From: JBDREC01 sp043820105 [NCBI: Pseudomonadota bacterium] | Lineage (GTDB): Bacteria > Bdellovibrionota_F > JAHFAK01 | Direction: 5' to 3' | Assembly: GCA_043820105.1 (NCBI GenBank) | Contig: JBDREC010000041.1 | Location: forward strand, 1-64,000 | DNA: 64,000 nucleotides | In this document: positions 35,711 through 44,837 of the stretch, in pieces | How positions within the stretch are numbered: the first letter of the stretch is position 1 | Layout of the letters: each line of letters starts with the position of its first letter | Notes under the pieces: model-generated | Database searches by the model: none | What the model was told of the DNA's origin: nothing | The model's input: the letters and a program-made list of their open reading frames with translations, nothing else | Position numbers and translations under genes: made by a program

Positions 35711-37132
35711 ATGCAAACAAATATCTTAAGAAAACCAAAGGGTTTTTATGATGAATTCACAAGAAAAGGTGTTGCTGATGTAAAATCAACTCACTATTGC
35801 CCAGGCTGTGGTCATGGAATCATTCATAAATTAATAGCTGAAGCAATTGAAGATTTTGAAATAAATAATGATACTATAATCATTTCACCAGTGGGCTGTT
35901 CTGTATTTGCATATTATTATTTTGACACTGGAAATATACAAGCAGCACACGGAAGAGCTCCAGCTGTTGCAACAGGTGCAAAAAGAGCAAATTCAGATAG
36001 CATTGTTATTTCTTATCAGGGTGATGGTGATCTTGCTGCAATCGGTACAGCAGAAATTATTCATGCTGCAAACCGTGGGGAAAACATATGCGTATTTTTT
36101 GTAAATAACGCAATTTATGGAATGACAGGTGGACAAATGGCTCCAACAACTTTGATTGGACAAAAAACCCTGACATCACCACATGGAAGATCAGTTGAAA
36201 ATGAAGGCTACCCTATAAAAATGGCTGAAATGATGAACCAATTAGAAGCTCCCATTTATATTGAAAGAGTAGCATTAACTGATGCTAAACATATTAACAA
36301 AACAAAAAAGGCAATTAGAAAAGCTTTACAAAATCAGATAGACAAAAAGGGTTTTTCTTTTGTGGAAATCTTAACTCCATGCCCTACAAACTGGAAAATG
36401 ACCCCTTCAAAATCCAAAAAATGGGTTGAAGAAGTATTAATGGACACCTTTAAAGTAGACACCTTCAGAGATAACTCTGAAGACGCCACTCCAAGGGTCT
36501 ATGAAAAAGAAGATCTTACTTTAGAAGAATTTTTTAAAACATTAAATTTAGTACAAGAAGCCAAAACCCAAGACGCTTCTTTAGATAATTTTCCAGAACA
36601 AAATATGAAAATAGCAGGATTTGGTGGACAAGGCGTTTTATCAGCAGGTATTGCTATGAGCATAGTTGGAATGGAAGAAGGTCTTAATGTATCATGGATT
36701 CCAAGTTATGGACCAGAAATGAGAGGCGGCACAGCAAACTGTTCTGTTAGAATTTCTACAAACAGAATTGGATCACCTCTTGTTGAAAATCCAAATGTAT
36801 TAATTACAATGAATGGCCCTTCTTTAGATACATTTGAAAATGATGTAGTTCCTGGAGGTTTTATTCTAGTAAACTCATCTTTAGTTGATAGAAAAGTAAA
36901 AAGAGATGATGTGAAAACTCTTTATATTCCAGTTACAGACATGGCAGCTGAAATTGGCTTAAGGCAAGCAGCTAATATGGTGGCATTAGGAGCTTATTTA
37001 GCATACACCAAAATTCTTGATCCAGAAAAACTTTCAAACCTTGTTACAAAAGCCATTAAAAAGAAAGAATTTGTGGAAATTAATATTAAAGCGATTCAAG
37101 CTGGGGCTGAGTTTGCTAAAAAAGAACTTTAA
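35711..37132 (+). CDS. 2-oxoacid:ferredoxin oxidoreductase fused beta-gamma subunit
   Basis: A 473-residue protein. Residues ~1-250 are the TPP-binding beta subunit: CPGCGHG, SPVGCSVFAY, YQGDGDLAAIGTAEIIHAANRG, NNAIYGMTGGQ and TPCPTNW. A ~40-residue linker (~255-297) leads to the gamma domain, ~298-473: IAGFGGQGVLSAG and SYGPEMRGGTANCSVRIS. In the kor operon of this window the same two functions are separate genes. The fusion guarantees equal amounts of both chains. RBS AAGGAG is 6 bases before the ATG. The next gene is convergent. Confidence 0.92.
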   Translation: MQTNILRKPKGFYDEFTRKGVADVKSTHYCPGCGHGIIHKLIAEAIEDFEINNDTIIISPVGCSVFAYYYFDTGNIQAAHGRAPAVATGAKRANSDSIVISYQGDGDLAAIGTAEIIHAANRGENICVFFVNNAIYGMTGGQMAPTTLIGQKTLTSPHGRSVENEGYPIKMAEMMNQLEAPIYIERVALTDAKHINKTKKAIRKALQNQIDKKGFSFVEILTPCPTNWKMTPSKSKKWVEEVLMDTFKVDTFRDNSEDATPRVYEKEDLTLEEFFKTLNLVQEAKTQDASLDNFPEQNMKIAGFGGQGVLSAGIAMSIVGMEEGLNVSWIPSYGPEMRGGTANCSVRISTNRIGSPLVENPNVLITMNGPSLDTFENDVVPGGFILVNSSLVDRKVKRDDVKTLYIPVTDMAAEIGLRQAANMVALGAYLAYTKILDPEKLSNLVTKAIKKKEFVEINIKAIQAGAEFAKKEL

Positions 37133-37160
37133 CCTTTCTAACTAGTACCAAGCACTAAAA

Positions 37161-37613
37161 CTAAATCTTTGCATCCAACTTTGTCTTAATAAATTCGTGA
37201 TGTTCAATTCTTAAAAGGTTCGCTATTTTTCTGATGATATATTCTTCTTCAGGGGTAACAACATGATCTGCATAAATAATATTCCAAAGCATTTTAAGAA
37301 TTTTAATTTTTTCTTCTTTTGGGAATTGCTTATTTACTGCATTAGTAAAAAACCATAGATCAATTGACTTTTCTCTTTCTTCACGTGCTTTTTTAATGAG
37401 TTTAATTACTGAAATTTGATCAAGTAGAAATTCTTGTTTAATTATATCAATTAATGTTTCTTTTTCAACAGAGGTAAACTCATCATCAGCATTAGCTATT
37501 TCAAGCATTAGTGCAACAACTGCTGTTTTTCTTTCAATTTCAAGTTCATCAACATCAATTTTAGTTTTTTTTAAAATTGCGTTTTTTATGTATTCAAACA
37601 TTGGTTTATCCAT
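37161..37613 (-). CDS. TerB-like protein
   Basis: A 150-residue helical protein. Residues ~25-145 show the TerB fold pattern with two repeats: ALMLEIANADDEFTSVEKETL and MLWNIIYADHVVTPEEEYIIRKIANLL. In both, Ala-Asp-x2 is followed by an acidic helix, resembling the metal-binding residues in tellurite-resistance TerB proteins. The function in bacteria without other ter genes is unclear. It is monocistronic and convergent with the beta-gamma oxidoreductase gene. Confidence 0.8.
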   Translation of the reverse strand: MDKPMFEYIKNAILKKTKIDVDELEIERKTAVVALMLEIANADDEFTSVEKETLIDIIKQEFLLDQISVIKLIKKAREEREKSIDLWFFTNAVNKQFPKEEKIKILKMLWNIIYADHVVTPEEEYIIRKIANLLRIEHHEFIKTKLDAKI

Positions 37614-37650
37614 TTTCCTAGGTAGTTTTAATAATTTAAGTAAGTTGGGT

Positions 37651-37678
37651 TATCAGCCATCAGCCTTCAGCCATCAGC
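37651..37678. repeat. ATCAGCC heptamers
   Basis: Four units (ATCAGCC, TTCAGCC) lie upstream of the TerB-like gene. A degenerate set of the same kind occurs at 46910-46937. Confidence 0.8.
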
Positions 37679-37745
37679 AAAAAGGTAAACTTCTTAAACA
37701 TTTTTCTAAAAATCAATGAAAAACTATAATTAAATTTATTTTAAA

Positions 37746-37772
37746 TTGACATTTGTTTTCTATAAATAGAAT
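37746..37772 (+). promoter_or_regulatory. Possible lysC promoter
   Basis: TTGACA (37746-37751) and TAGAAT (37767-37772) with a 15-bp spacer lie 38 bp before the aspartokinase ATG. The spacer is short, so confidence is moderate. Confidence 0.4.
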
Positions 37773-37809
37773 AAATTTTATTAAGCTTAACTAAAAATGG
37801 AAAGCTATA

Positions 37810-38715
37810 ATGATTCTTAAATTTGGTGGTGCCTGTCTAGGTCACGTTGAATATTACAAAAACATATTACATATTATTACTCAAAGAAAAGCTAAGTGCC
37901 TAATTATTGTAGTTTCTGCAATTGGAAAGACCACAAGAATGCTTGCGTTCTTATGTGAAGAGGCTGAAAGGTCTAAAGAAAACTATACAGCCCATAATGC
38001 TTTAATTGATTTTATTGAGCTTAATAAAAAATTTATACAAAATTTATTTGCTTGTCATGAAACAACAGAAAAATTAGAGCTTATTTTTAAACCATATTAT
38101 AATAGAATGAAAGAAATATTAAGTTTCATATCAGAAACATCTGATGCATCTAACATTTTAAAAGATGAATTTTTTTCCTTTGGAGAACTAATTAGTTCTA
38201 ATATTTTTAATGAATTCTTATTAAAAAATAATCTTAATCCTGTTTTGCTTGATGCCAGAAAAATAATTATTACTGATAGCAATTTTGGAGCAGCCAATCC
38301 TTGCATATCTACTACAAAAGAAAATTTAAAAAGTGAAATTGCTCCATTTAGGAAGGAAAATCACATTTTTATTATACAAGGATTTATTGGAGCTAATGTT
38401 AATAATGACACAACCACTCTTGGCTTTGAAGGATCAGACTACACTGCAACGTTGTTAGGTTCAATTATAAATGCCAGCAAAGTCGAACTTTGGAAAAATG
38501 TTAAAGGAATCTGTGAATGCGATCCAGATCTGAACCCTGCTGCAACAACAATTAGACAAATTGGATATAAAGATGCAATTGAGTTTGCGGAATCTGGAGC
38601 AAAAATATTACACCCAAAATCAATAATACCAGCAATGGAAAATAATATAGAAGTTGTTATTAATGATATAAAATGCCCTGATGAAGTGCAGACTGTTATA
38701 AGTCGTAAGTCGTAA
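37810..38715 (+). CDS. lysC: Aspartate kinase, catalytic domain only
   Basis: A 301-residue protein. Motifs in order: KFGGACLGH (KFGGTSV in most), VVSAIGKTT, SFGELISSNIF, GFEGSDYTATLLG, WKNVKGICECDP and KILHPKSIIPA. These complete the amino-acid-kinase fold that phosphorylates aspartate, the first step to lysine, threonine and methionine. Typical enzymes have ~400-460 residues with two C-terminal ACT domains for feedback control; here both are missing. The final codons and the TAA lie inside a GTAAGTC heptamer array, which suggests the array replaced or truncated the 3' end. It probably forms an operon with dapB. Feedback control by lysine would need a separate regulatory protein or may be absent. 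Confidence 0.88.
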   Translation: MILKFGGACLGHVEYYKNILHIITQRKAKCLIIVVSAIGKTTRMLAFLCEEAERSKENYTAHNALIDFIELNKKFIQNLFACHETTEKLELIFKPYYNRMKEILSFISETSDASNILKDEFFSFGELISSNIFNEFLLKNNLNPVLLDARKIIITDSNFGAANPCISTTKENLKSEIAPFRKENHIFIIQGFIGANVNNDTTTLGFEGSDYTATLLGSIINASKVELWKNVKGICECDPDLNPAATTIRQIGYKDAIEFAESGAKILHPKSIIPAMENNIEVVINDIKCPDEVQTVISRKS

Positions 38716-38746
38716 GTCGTAAGTCGTAAGTGGTAAGTCGTAAGTA
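38701..38746. repeat. GTAAGTC array supplying the lysC stop codon
   Basis: Six to seven heptamers, GTAAGTC with one GTAAGTG. The lysC reading frame enters it, adds Ser-Arg-Lys-Ser and stops at TAA (38713-38715). It ends 8 bases before the dapB ribosome-binding site AAGGAG. Confidence 0.95.
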
Positions 38747-38762
38747 GTTTCAAGGAGTAATA

Positions 38763-39485
38763 ATGAATATTGGAATAATTGGTTATGGTAGGATGGGGAA
38801 AATAGTTGAAAAAGTGGCTATTGAAAATAAGCACAAGATAAGTGATATTTTTGATATTGATAAGGCTTTTTCAGGAACTTGTAACTTAAACACTGATGTA
38901 TTAATTGATTTTTCTATTCCATCATGTGCCCTAAACAACATAGAGCATGCTTTGAACTCAGGAATAAATATTGTTAGCGGAACAACAGGATTTGACCTTG
39001 CTGAACTAAAAAAACTCCAAAGCACCTTTGCATTTAAATCAGCAGTTTTATTTTCACCAAATTTTTCTCTTGGCTTAAATGTTTTTCTTAAACTTTGCAA
39101 GGATGCTTCAAAATTACTAAGTAATTTTGATTATGATGCTTACCTGGAAGAATATCATCATGATAAAAAACTTGATGCACCCTCTGGAACAGCTAAGAAA
39201 ATTGAATCTATTTTACTTGAAAACTTTTCAAAGAAAAATGAAACCCTGTATGATAATCCTAAGGGCCAAATAAAACAAAATACTCTTCAAGTTAAAGCTA
39301 TTAGATCAAAGTCAATTCCTGGAATCCATAAACTTACTTTTCAATCAGATAGAGATAATATTGAAATTAAACATTCTGTTTTTGACAGATCCTTATTTGC
39401 AGAAGGTGCAATTAAAGGTGCTGAATGGCTAAAGGATAAAAAGGGGGTTTTCTTTATGGAAGATTTTCTAGAGTCGTTTATCTAG
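38763..39485 (+). CDS. dapB: 4-hydroxy-tetrahydrodipicolinate reductase
   Basis: A 240-residue protein. The N-terminal NAD(P)-binding motif is IGIIGYGRMGKIVEKV, GTTGF follows, and the catalytic/tetramer region is EEYHHDKKLDAPSGTAKKI (His-His and the Lys of SGTA-type loops). It catalyses the second committed step of diaminopimelate and lysine synthesis. RBS AAGGAG is 6 bases before the ATG. It lies downstream of lysC, separated only by the heptamer array. Confidence 0.95.
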   Translation: MNIGIIGYGRMGKIVEKVAIENKHKISDIFDIDKAFSGTCNLNTDVLIDFSIPSCALNNIEHALNSGINIVSGTTGFDLAELKKLQSTFAFKSAVLFSPNFSLGLNVFLKLCKDASKLLSNFDYDAYLEEYHHDKKLDAPSGTAKKIESILLENFSKKNETLYDNPKGQIKQNTLQVKAIRSKSIPGIHKLTFQSDRDNIEIKHSVFDRSLFAEGAIKGAEWLKDKKGVFFMEDFLESFI

Positions 39486-39490
39486 TTTGC

Positions 39491-41875
39491 CTATTCCTGC
39501 AAGGAAAGATACCCGTAAAATGCATCAGAGCAATAATCCTCATGCTCACTCCCTGAATACCAATAATAAACATAAAAATACTGACCATCATAGCTGTAGG
39601 TATTATCGCTACTTCCAACAGTATGGAATTCAGCGTAATTTCTTGAAACATAAGCTGTAACTGAAGGATTATCGTCCCAACCATCTGGATAATAATACCC
39701 ATAGCTTCCTGAGAGAGTGTATGGTTCTCCATTAATTGTAACCACCAAAGTATCTGAACCTGGATCATAAGTTAAACTAGTCTCCCAAGCGATTTCTTCT
39801 TCTGTATCAACACAGGAACTAGAATAATAGCCTAGTCCACAGAAATCATTATAAATATTGCCACTATAAGTTCCAGTTGAGGTATCATCTTCGCCCTCAT
39901 CATCACCAACATATAAATCCCTCCAGCCATATGCACTGGCATAATCAGAAGAATCATTGCAGTATGTGTAAAGATTTATTGATTGATATCCAGAGTGTGC
40001 GTAAAAAGAAACCTCATATACAATACCATTTCCATCATTACCTGAGAGCCATACATTGAAATCAGTATCATTTGCATAAATGTATGAAGCATCTAAATCC
40101 CAGAAAGAGTCAGAGTCAGTGATTGTAGATAGAAGGTCTTGGCCATCATACAAATAGAGATTTAAACTTCCATCTACAAAATCAAGTTCAATATTGTCAA
40201 CCGCGGACAATGTCCATGGATCACAGACATTATCAGATTCTGGATAAGTATAAGTAGAAACATTCATTCCTGAAAAAGTTGCCGGAAAAGTAAGAAAATC
40301 TGAGTACGTATCTAGTTCAGGAACTGTATAAGACAGATCTGAATCACCATATCCCGAAGAATAATAATCATAAGTATTATTAGTAAAATATAGTGACAAG
40401 TAACAATCACCTGCTGCAAAAGTATATCCCCAATCACCTTCTGGTTGAATATAAATATATCCATCAGTTACCCATTTACCTGTTTCACCTTGAATCCAGG
40501 ATGTGGTATACCATTGTGAATAATAATTTGTTCCAGAAATTGAATTAAAATCTGAGTAACAATAAACATAGCCACTTGATTCTTCGCAATCAGCTGTTAA
40601 AGAATCAAGATCACCATAGGATAAAGTTGCTGTTAATGTCTCAGCGTCATAAGCAAAATCAAGGTTTGCATTAGGACCTGTTAGTGGAAAATTAAGCCCC
40701 ATTGTACTAATAACGCTAGAAACATCATCTGACTCATCTCCATAACCCTCGCTCGCATCATAGCAATATCCCCACATATCATTTTCTGAAACTGCGAATT
40801 GCCTTGAAATATCTTCATCGCCTACTCCAACTAAATCTGCATATTCAAGTTCAGTATCTCCTGTCTTTTCTAATTCTATTTGAGCGTTCCACTCATAATC
40901 TGAATAATCATCTCTTCCAGTTGTTATTTCAGTACAACCATCACCATCTAAAAAAGCTGCCATTCTAATCCAACCCTCACCAGTATAAGCAGAGGAATCC
41001 ATAACTACATTTAAAATAGTTTCATTATAGAAAGTACAATTAGGGATTGGAATAGGGACATTATCAGCACAATGGATCTCACCTTCATATTCTCCAGCAT
41101 CTGTGGATCCAAACCAATAAACATTACAGCTTAACTGTTCACCATCACCAGGAACGATAATTAATTCATTTGAATCAGTATTGTGATAAAACATTACTTC
41201 ACTTTCTTCATCAATGCCAGTACCTTCTTCATCAACAACAAGATCCTCGGATTTAGAGGCCATATATTTGAGGTAGGAACTGGAATCATCAGTAACAGTA
41301 ACAGTCCATTGCCCGGTTAAATCAAAGACAATACTTGAATCAGTTGTTACTGTACCAGCCAATACACCAGGATTATCTACTAAATAAAAATTCCCTGTAG
41401 AAGAATCATATCCAATTGTTCCTAAATCAAGCTCAGTACATGCAAAAGTTGTATGTCCCCCATCTGATAAGGAAACATCAATTTCAACTGTCCCATCTGT
41501 ATATTTTTTACCTATAATTATTTGATAATTATAACCCTCAGTACAGGAAAGCTCTAAATTTTTTCCGCTTGAAAGATCATCCGTACTTATTATATCAATT
41601 GAAATTCCATTAAGGCTTCCTGAAAGTAAAAGCTCCCAGGAAATCATGATAAAGCCGTAGGATTCAACAGTTTTTGTAGCTTTACCAATAGTGACTTGCT
41701 TATAAACTCCAGGAATTGCAGCAGGAATTGCAGCAGCAACAACTCCAGCAGAAGCAAAAGTGTCAGAGGACACATAACCAGTCATTGTTTTTTCGCTTCC
41801 ACCAAGGCCTAAAAAGCCGCAGCCTGAGACCATAATTGCCATGATTGAAATAAAAATTAAAATAAACTTTTTCAT
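39491..41875 (-). CDS. Large acidic Tyr/Ser/Asp-rich lipoprotein of unknown function
   Basis: A 794-residue protein. The lipobox is MVSG-C (Cys at 19) followed by GFLGLGGSEKT. The rest is strongly acidic, rich in Tyr, Ser, Asp and Gly, and predicted to be mostly beta. Repeating elements of the type Y-x-C-Y-x-D and short segments such as YYSSGYGDSDLSY recur, with about ten cysteines spread along the chain. No domain is recognised; a surface-exposed adhesin or carbohydrate-binding role is possible but unproven. It sits antisense between dapB and dapA and interrupts the lysine gene cluster. Its stop is only 5 bp from the dapB stop. RBS CGGAGGA is strong. Confidence 0.75.
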   Translation of the reverse strand: MKKFILIFISIMAIMVSGCGFLGLGGSEKTMTGYVSSDTFASAGVVAAAIPAAIPGVYKQVTIGKATKTVESYGFIMISWELLLSGSLNGISIDIISTDDLSSGKNLELSCTEGYNYQIIIGKKYTDGTVEIDVSLSDGGHTTFACTELDLGTIGYDSSTGNFYLVDNPGVLAGTVTTDSSIVFDLTGQWTVTVTDDSSSYLKYMASKSEDLVVDEEGTGIDEESEVMFYHNTDSNELIIVPGDGEQLSCNVYWFGSTDAGEYEGEIHCADNVPIPIPNCTFYNETILNVVMDSSAYTGEGWIRMAAFLDGDGCTEITTGRDDYSDYEWNAQIELEKTGDTELEYADLVGVGDEDISRQFAVSENDMWGYCYDASEGYGDESDDVSSVISTMGLNFPLTGPNANLDFAYDAETLTATLSYGDLDSLTADCEESSGYVYCYSDFNSISGTNYYSQWYTTSWIQGETGKWVTDGYIYIQPEGDWGYTFAAGDCYLSLYFTNNTYDYYSSGYGDSDLSYTVPELDTYSDFLTFPATFSGMNVSTYTYPESDNVCDPWTLSAVDNIELDFVDGSLNLYLYDGQDLLSTITDSDSFWDLDASYIYANDTDFNVWLSGNDGNGIVYEVSFYAHSGYQSINLYTYCNDSSDYASAYGWRDLYVGDDEGEDDTSTGTYSGNIYNDFCGLGYYSSSCVDTEEEIAWETSLTYDPGSDTLVVTINGEPYTLSGSYGYYYPDGWDDNPSVTAYVSRNYAEFHTVGSSDNTYSYDGQYFYVYYWYSGSEHEDYCSDAFYGYLSLQE

Positions 41876-42028
41876 GTGATCCTCCGAATATTAAAAAGAC
41901 AGATGAAATTTAGTTGAATTGACATGCTTTTGCAAACTTATTTTTCATTAATTATTTACTGGAAATTATTCAGGCGATAAGTTATAAGCTTTAAACTTTA
42001 TACAATAGACAATAATTGGGAGAAAAAA

Positions 42029-42919
42029 ATGACAAAGAAATTCACTGGAACAACTACTGCATTAGTTACGCCTTTTAATGATGATTTAAGCATTGATAAT
42101 GAAAGTCTTAAAAAGCTTATTGAATACCAGATAAATGGGAATATATCTAATATTTTACTATCAGGAACTACTGGTGAAGGAGTTACTTTAGAAACAGAGG
42201 AACTTGTAGATTTAATAAAAACAAGCAAGGAAGTAATAAAAGATAGAGTTCCAGTCATTGTAGGCTCAGGATCAAATTCCACTTCAAAAACAATTTCTAA
42301 TTCTAAAATCGCCAATGAAGCAGGAGCTGATGCCCTACTAGTTGTTGGTCCCTATTATAATAAACCAACCCAAAATGGCTATTATGAACATTTTAAAGCT
42401 TGTGCTTCTGAAGTTAATATTCCTATCATTATATATAATGTGCCATCAAGAACTGGCGGCAATATTGACCCAGCAACAATTATTAAATTATCGGAAATTG
42501 ACAACATAGTTGGAGTAAAAGAAGCATCAGGAAATCTCAATCAAATGATGGAAATAAAAAAATATACGAATGAGGATTTTATAATTTTATCTGGAGAAGA
42601 TTCTTTAACTTTTCCTATGCTAACCTTAGGAGGCGATGGTGTAATCTCAGTTGTCTCTAATCAAATTCCAGAACAATTTTCTAATATGGTAAGTAAGGCC
42701 TTAACTGGAAACCTTGAAATCGCCTCCCAAATTCATTATAAATATTTAGAATTAATGAAAATTAATTTTGTAGAAAGCAATCCTATTCCAGTGAAATATG
42801 CGCTTTATAAAATGGGCCTCTGTAAAGAAAATTATAGGCTTCCTCTGGTTAAATTACAAAAGGTAAATAAGGAAAAAGTAGATAATTGCCTAAAGGAACT
42901 TGAATTAATCTTAGATTGA
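42029..42919 (+). CDS. dapA: 4-hydroxy-tetrahydrodipicolinate synthase
   Basis: A 296-residue TIM-barrel protein. The pyruvate-binding loop LSGTTGEG contains Thr47-Thr48, the catalytic Tyr136 lies in IIIYNVPSRTGG (with Arg141), and the Schiff-base Lys164 is in GVKEASGN. All catalytic residues are kept. It condenses pyruvate with aspartate semialdehyde. RBS GGGAG precedes the ATG. The gene is separated from lysC-dapB by the lipoprotein gene and converges with dapF. Confidence 0.97.
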   Translation: MTKKFTGTTTALVTPFNDDLSIDNESLKKLIEYQINGNISNILLSGTTGEGVTLETEELVDLIKTSKEVIKDRVPVIVGSGSNSTSKTISNSKIANEAGADALLVVGPYYNKPTQNGYYEHFKACASEVNIPIIIYNVPSRTGGNIDPATIIKLSEIDNIVGVKEASGNLNQMMEIKKYTNEDFIILSGEDSLTFPMLTLGGDGVISVVSNQIPEQFSNMVSKALTGNLEIASQIHYKYLELMKINFVESNPIPVKYALYKMGLCKENYRLPLVKLQKVNKEKVDNCLKELELILD

Positions 42920-42952
42920 AAATTGAAAATTAATTATTGATTATTGATTATT
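42915..42952. repeat. AT-rich repeats between dapA and dapF
   Basis: GAAAATT and TTGATTA-type units fill the 14-bp gap and run into both gene ends. Confidence 0.6.
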
Positions 42953-43707
42953 CCTTCATATACCAATTCCGCCTTCCCATGCATAACAATCATATCATCT
43001 TCAATAGAAATCTTAGAACTATTATTTTCAAAATGGATTGTAATTTCATCTCCAATCAATTCTAAGTGATGAGCAATGATAAAAGACGAGGCAGCTCCTG
43101 AAACACAAGACAAAGTCAAACCCACTCCTCTTTCCCAGGTTTTTATTTCTATATTATCCTGGTCAATGATATGTACAAAATTAATATTTATTCCATCTAA
43201 GAAACAAGCTTCACAGGCATATCTTTCCATAATTGATAAGAGTTTATCATTAGGAGGAAGTCTGCCAAAAAACACAGCGTGTGGGTTTCCTATGGCTTTT
43301 GTAAAATAGCCTTTATCACCACCTATTATTATTTCTCTATAGCTTGAATTAATTGGAGCTAAAAAAGCTTTTTGAGTTAAACCACAGAGAATCTTTCTCT
43401 CCCCGGCTTTAGTCACTATCTTAACATCAGCCTGAATAGAATATTTTTCATAAAGATATCTTCCAATAGAAAGCAAAGCATTGCCGCAGATTTCAGCTTC
43501 AGAACCATCATTATTAAAATATTTCATTTCAAAACTATTATCATCAATCTTATCAAGAATAATAAGACCATCTGCACCAATAGAGAACTGTCTTTGGCAG
43601 AGTTTTTTACTTAACAAAGAAAAATCTAAATCTCCAAGCTCATCGCAGTTAAAAAGAATAAAATCATTACCATTTGATTGAAGTTTAAAAAAAAACAATT
43701 GCTTCAT
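42934..43707 (-). CDS. dapF: Diaminopimelate epimerase, divergent active-site motifs
   Basis: A 257-residue protein. The DapF layout is clear: KLQSNGNDFILF at the start, NNDGSEAEICGNALLSIGRY with Cys74, GNPHAVFF, and WERGVGLTLSCVSGA with Cys201. The two catalytic cysteines are present, but CGNG is CGNA and ACGTGA-type is SCVSGA. It converts LL- to meso-diaminopimelate for peptidoglycan and lysine. The start overlaps the dapD stop by 4 bp (ATGA), so translation is coupled. Given the gene context, it probably remains a DapF despite the substitutions. Confidence 0.88.
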   Translation of the reverse strand: MKQLFFFKLQSNGNDFILFNCDELGDLDFSLLSKKLCQRQFSIGADGLIILDKIDDNSFEMKYFNNDGSEAEICGNALLSIGRYLYEKYSIQADVKIVTKAGERKILCGLTQKAFLAPINSSYREIIIGGDKGYFTKAIGNPHAVFFGRLPPNDKLLSIMERYACEACFLDGININFVHIIDQDNIEIKTWERGVGLTLSCVSGAASSFIIAHHLELIGDEITIHFENNSSKISIEDDMIVMHGKAELVYEGIINNQ

Positions 43708-44522
43708 TTTCTTAAGACCTCTGATAAAGACGTTTTCGCGTCTGTTTTATTATCTCTGGTTTTAATAATAACTGGAGAATACAAATCAACTGATCCAATT
43801 TTTTCATTATCCTTATAAATATCTTTTGACCTTGAGCCTGGAAGCAGTACTGAGTTTTCTGGTACTTCTCCAATGTATATTTTACCGAAGTTTTCTGGAC
43901 GAGCGTCAAAGATTTTGGTTGAAGCGCCAATAAAAACTCCCATAGAAATAACAGAACCTTGTCTTACAATAACACCTTCAGCGATTTCTGACCTAGCTCC
44001 AATAAATACATTATCTTCAATAATAACAGGTCTTGCGCCAATAGGCTCTAACACTCCACCAATACCAACACCACCAGATATATGGCAATTTTTACCAATC
44101 TGTGCACAACTTCCAATAGTTGACCATGTATCAACCATTGTACCTGCTCCAACATATGCACCAATATTAACATAAGATGGCATTAAAACAACATTAGCTT
44201 CAATGAAAGCTCCATATCTGACGATGGCTTGAGGCACTACTCTTACATTCTTGTCTTTTAAGTCAGTTTTTACAGGCACTTTGTCAAAGTAATGAAAGTC
44301 TCCTGCCTTAAACTCTCGGGATTTAGTTATTGCAAAAAATGCTAAAATGGCCTTTTGAGCTAGCACATCAATTTCGTAATCACCATTTTCCTTTTTATTA
44401 GCTATCTTTCTTTTTCCACAATTAAGTTCATCTAAAATGCATGAAACTTCATTTTTAAATTCAGTGGATTCTTTAATTTCATTTGGAATATTTAATATAT
44501 CTTCTATTTTTTTAAGAAGCAT
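43704..44522 (-). CDS. dapD: Tetrahydrodipicolinate N-succinyltransferase
   Basis: A 272-residue protein. A helical N-terminus precedes a left-handed beta-helix of hexapeptide repeats (IGAYVGAGTMVDTWSTIGSCAQIGKNCHISGG). Typical DapD motifs include VRYGAFIEANVVLMPSYVNIGAYVG and GARSEIAEGVIV. It transfers succinyl from succinyl-CoA, so the lysine pathway here is the succinylase branch; DapC and DapE are not in the window. Succinyl-CoA comes from the kor operon. RBS AAGGA precedes the ATG. Confidence 0.96.
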   Translation of the reverse strand: MLLKKIEDILNIPNEIKESTEFKNEVSCILDELNCGKRKIANKKENGDYEIDVLAQKAILAFFAITKSREFKAGDFHYFDKVPVKTDLKDKNVRVVPQAIVRYGAFIEANVVLMPSYVNIGAYVGAGTMVDTWSTIGSCAQIGKNCHISGGVGIGGVLEPIGARPVIIEDNVFIGARSEIAEGVIVRQGSVISMGVFIGASTKIFDARPENFGKIYIGEVPENSVLLPGSRSKDIYKDNEKIGSVDLYSPVIIKTRDNKTDAKTSLSEVLRK

Positions 44523-44539
44523 AAAGCTTTTTTCCTTAT

Positions 44540-44833
44540 TTATAACTTGGAATAAAAAATTCTTGTTCTTTTGTTTTTTTCTCTACATTTTGAACAAAGT
44601 CGATCACTTATTTCATTTGTAAATATTTTTTCATCACATTTCAAGCAATTAAAAGAGTATTTATAAAGGTCAGCCTGAACATGTTCCTTATCATCTGTAT
44701 CTGAAAAAGAAACATAACAATCATCGTCTGAACAGGTACCTGTAACACTTTCCCTGTAAGTTAAAGGTATAAAGATCTTTCCGCATTTTTTGCAAATCAG
44801 CCTGGCAATTTTAGGAGATTGATTTAAAGACAC
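44540..44833 (-). CDS. Small zinc-ribbon protein
   Basis: A 97-residue protein starting with GTG, with AAGGA about 14 bases upstream. It has two cysteine clusters: CKKC...C...C in the first half (with GTCSDDDCY) and CLKC...CSKC in the second, the pattern of tandem zinc ribbons. The tail KRTRIFYSKL is basic. It may bind nucleic acid or act as a protein adaptor. It lies between the M16 peptidase (stop 4 bp upstream) and dapD on the same strand, suggesting an operon. Confidence 0.7.
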   Translation of the reverse strand: MSLNQSPKIARLICKKCGKIFIPLTYRESVTGTCSDDDCYVSFSDTDDKEHVQADLYKYSFNCLKCDEKIFTNEISDRLCSKCREKNKRTRIFYSKL

Positions 44834-44837
44834 TTTA

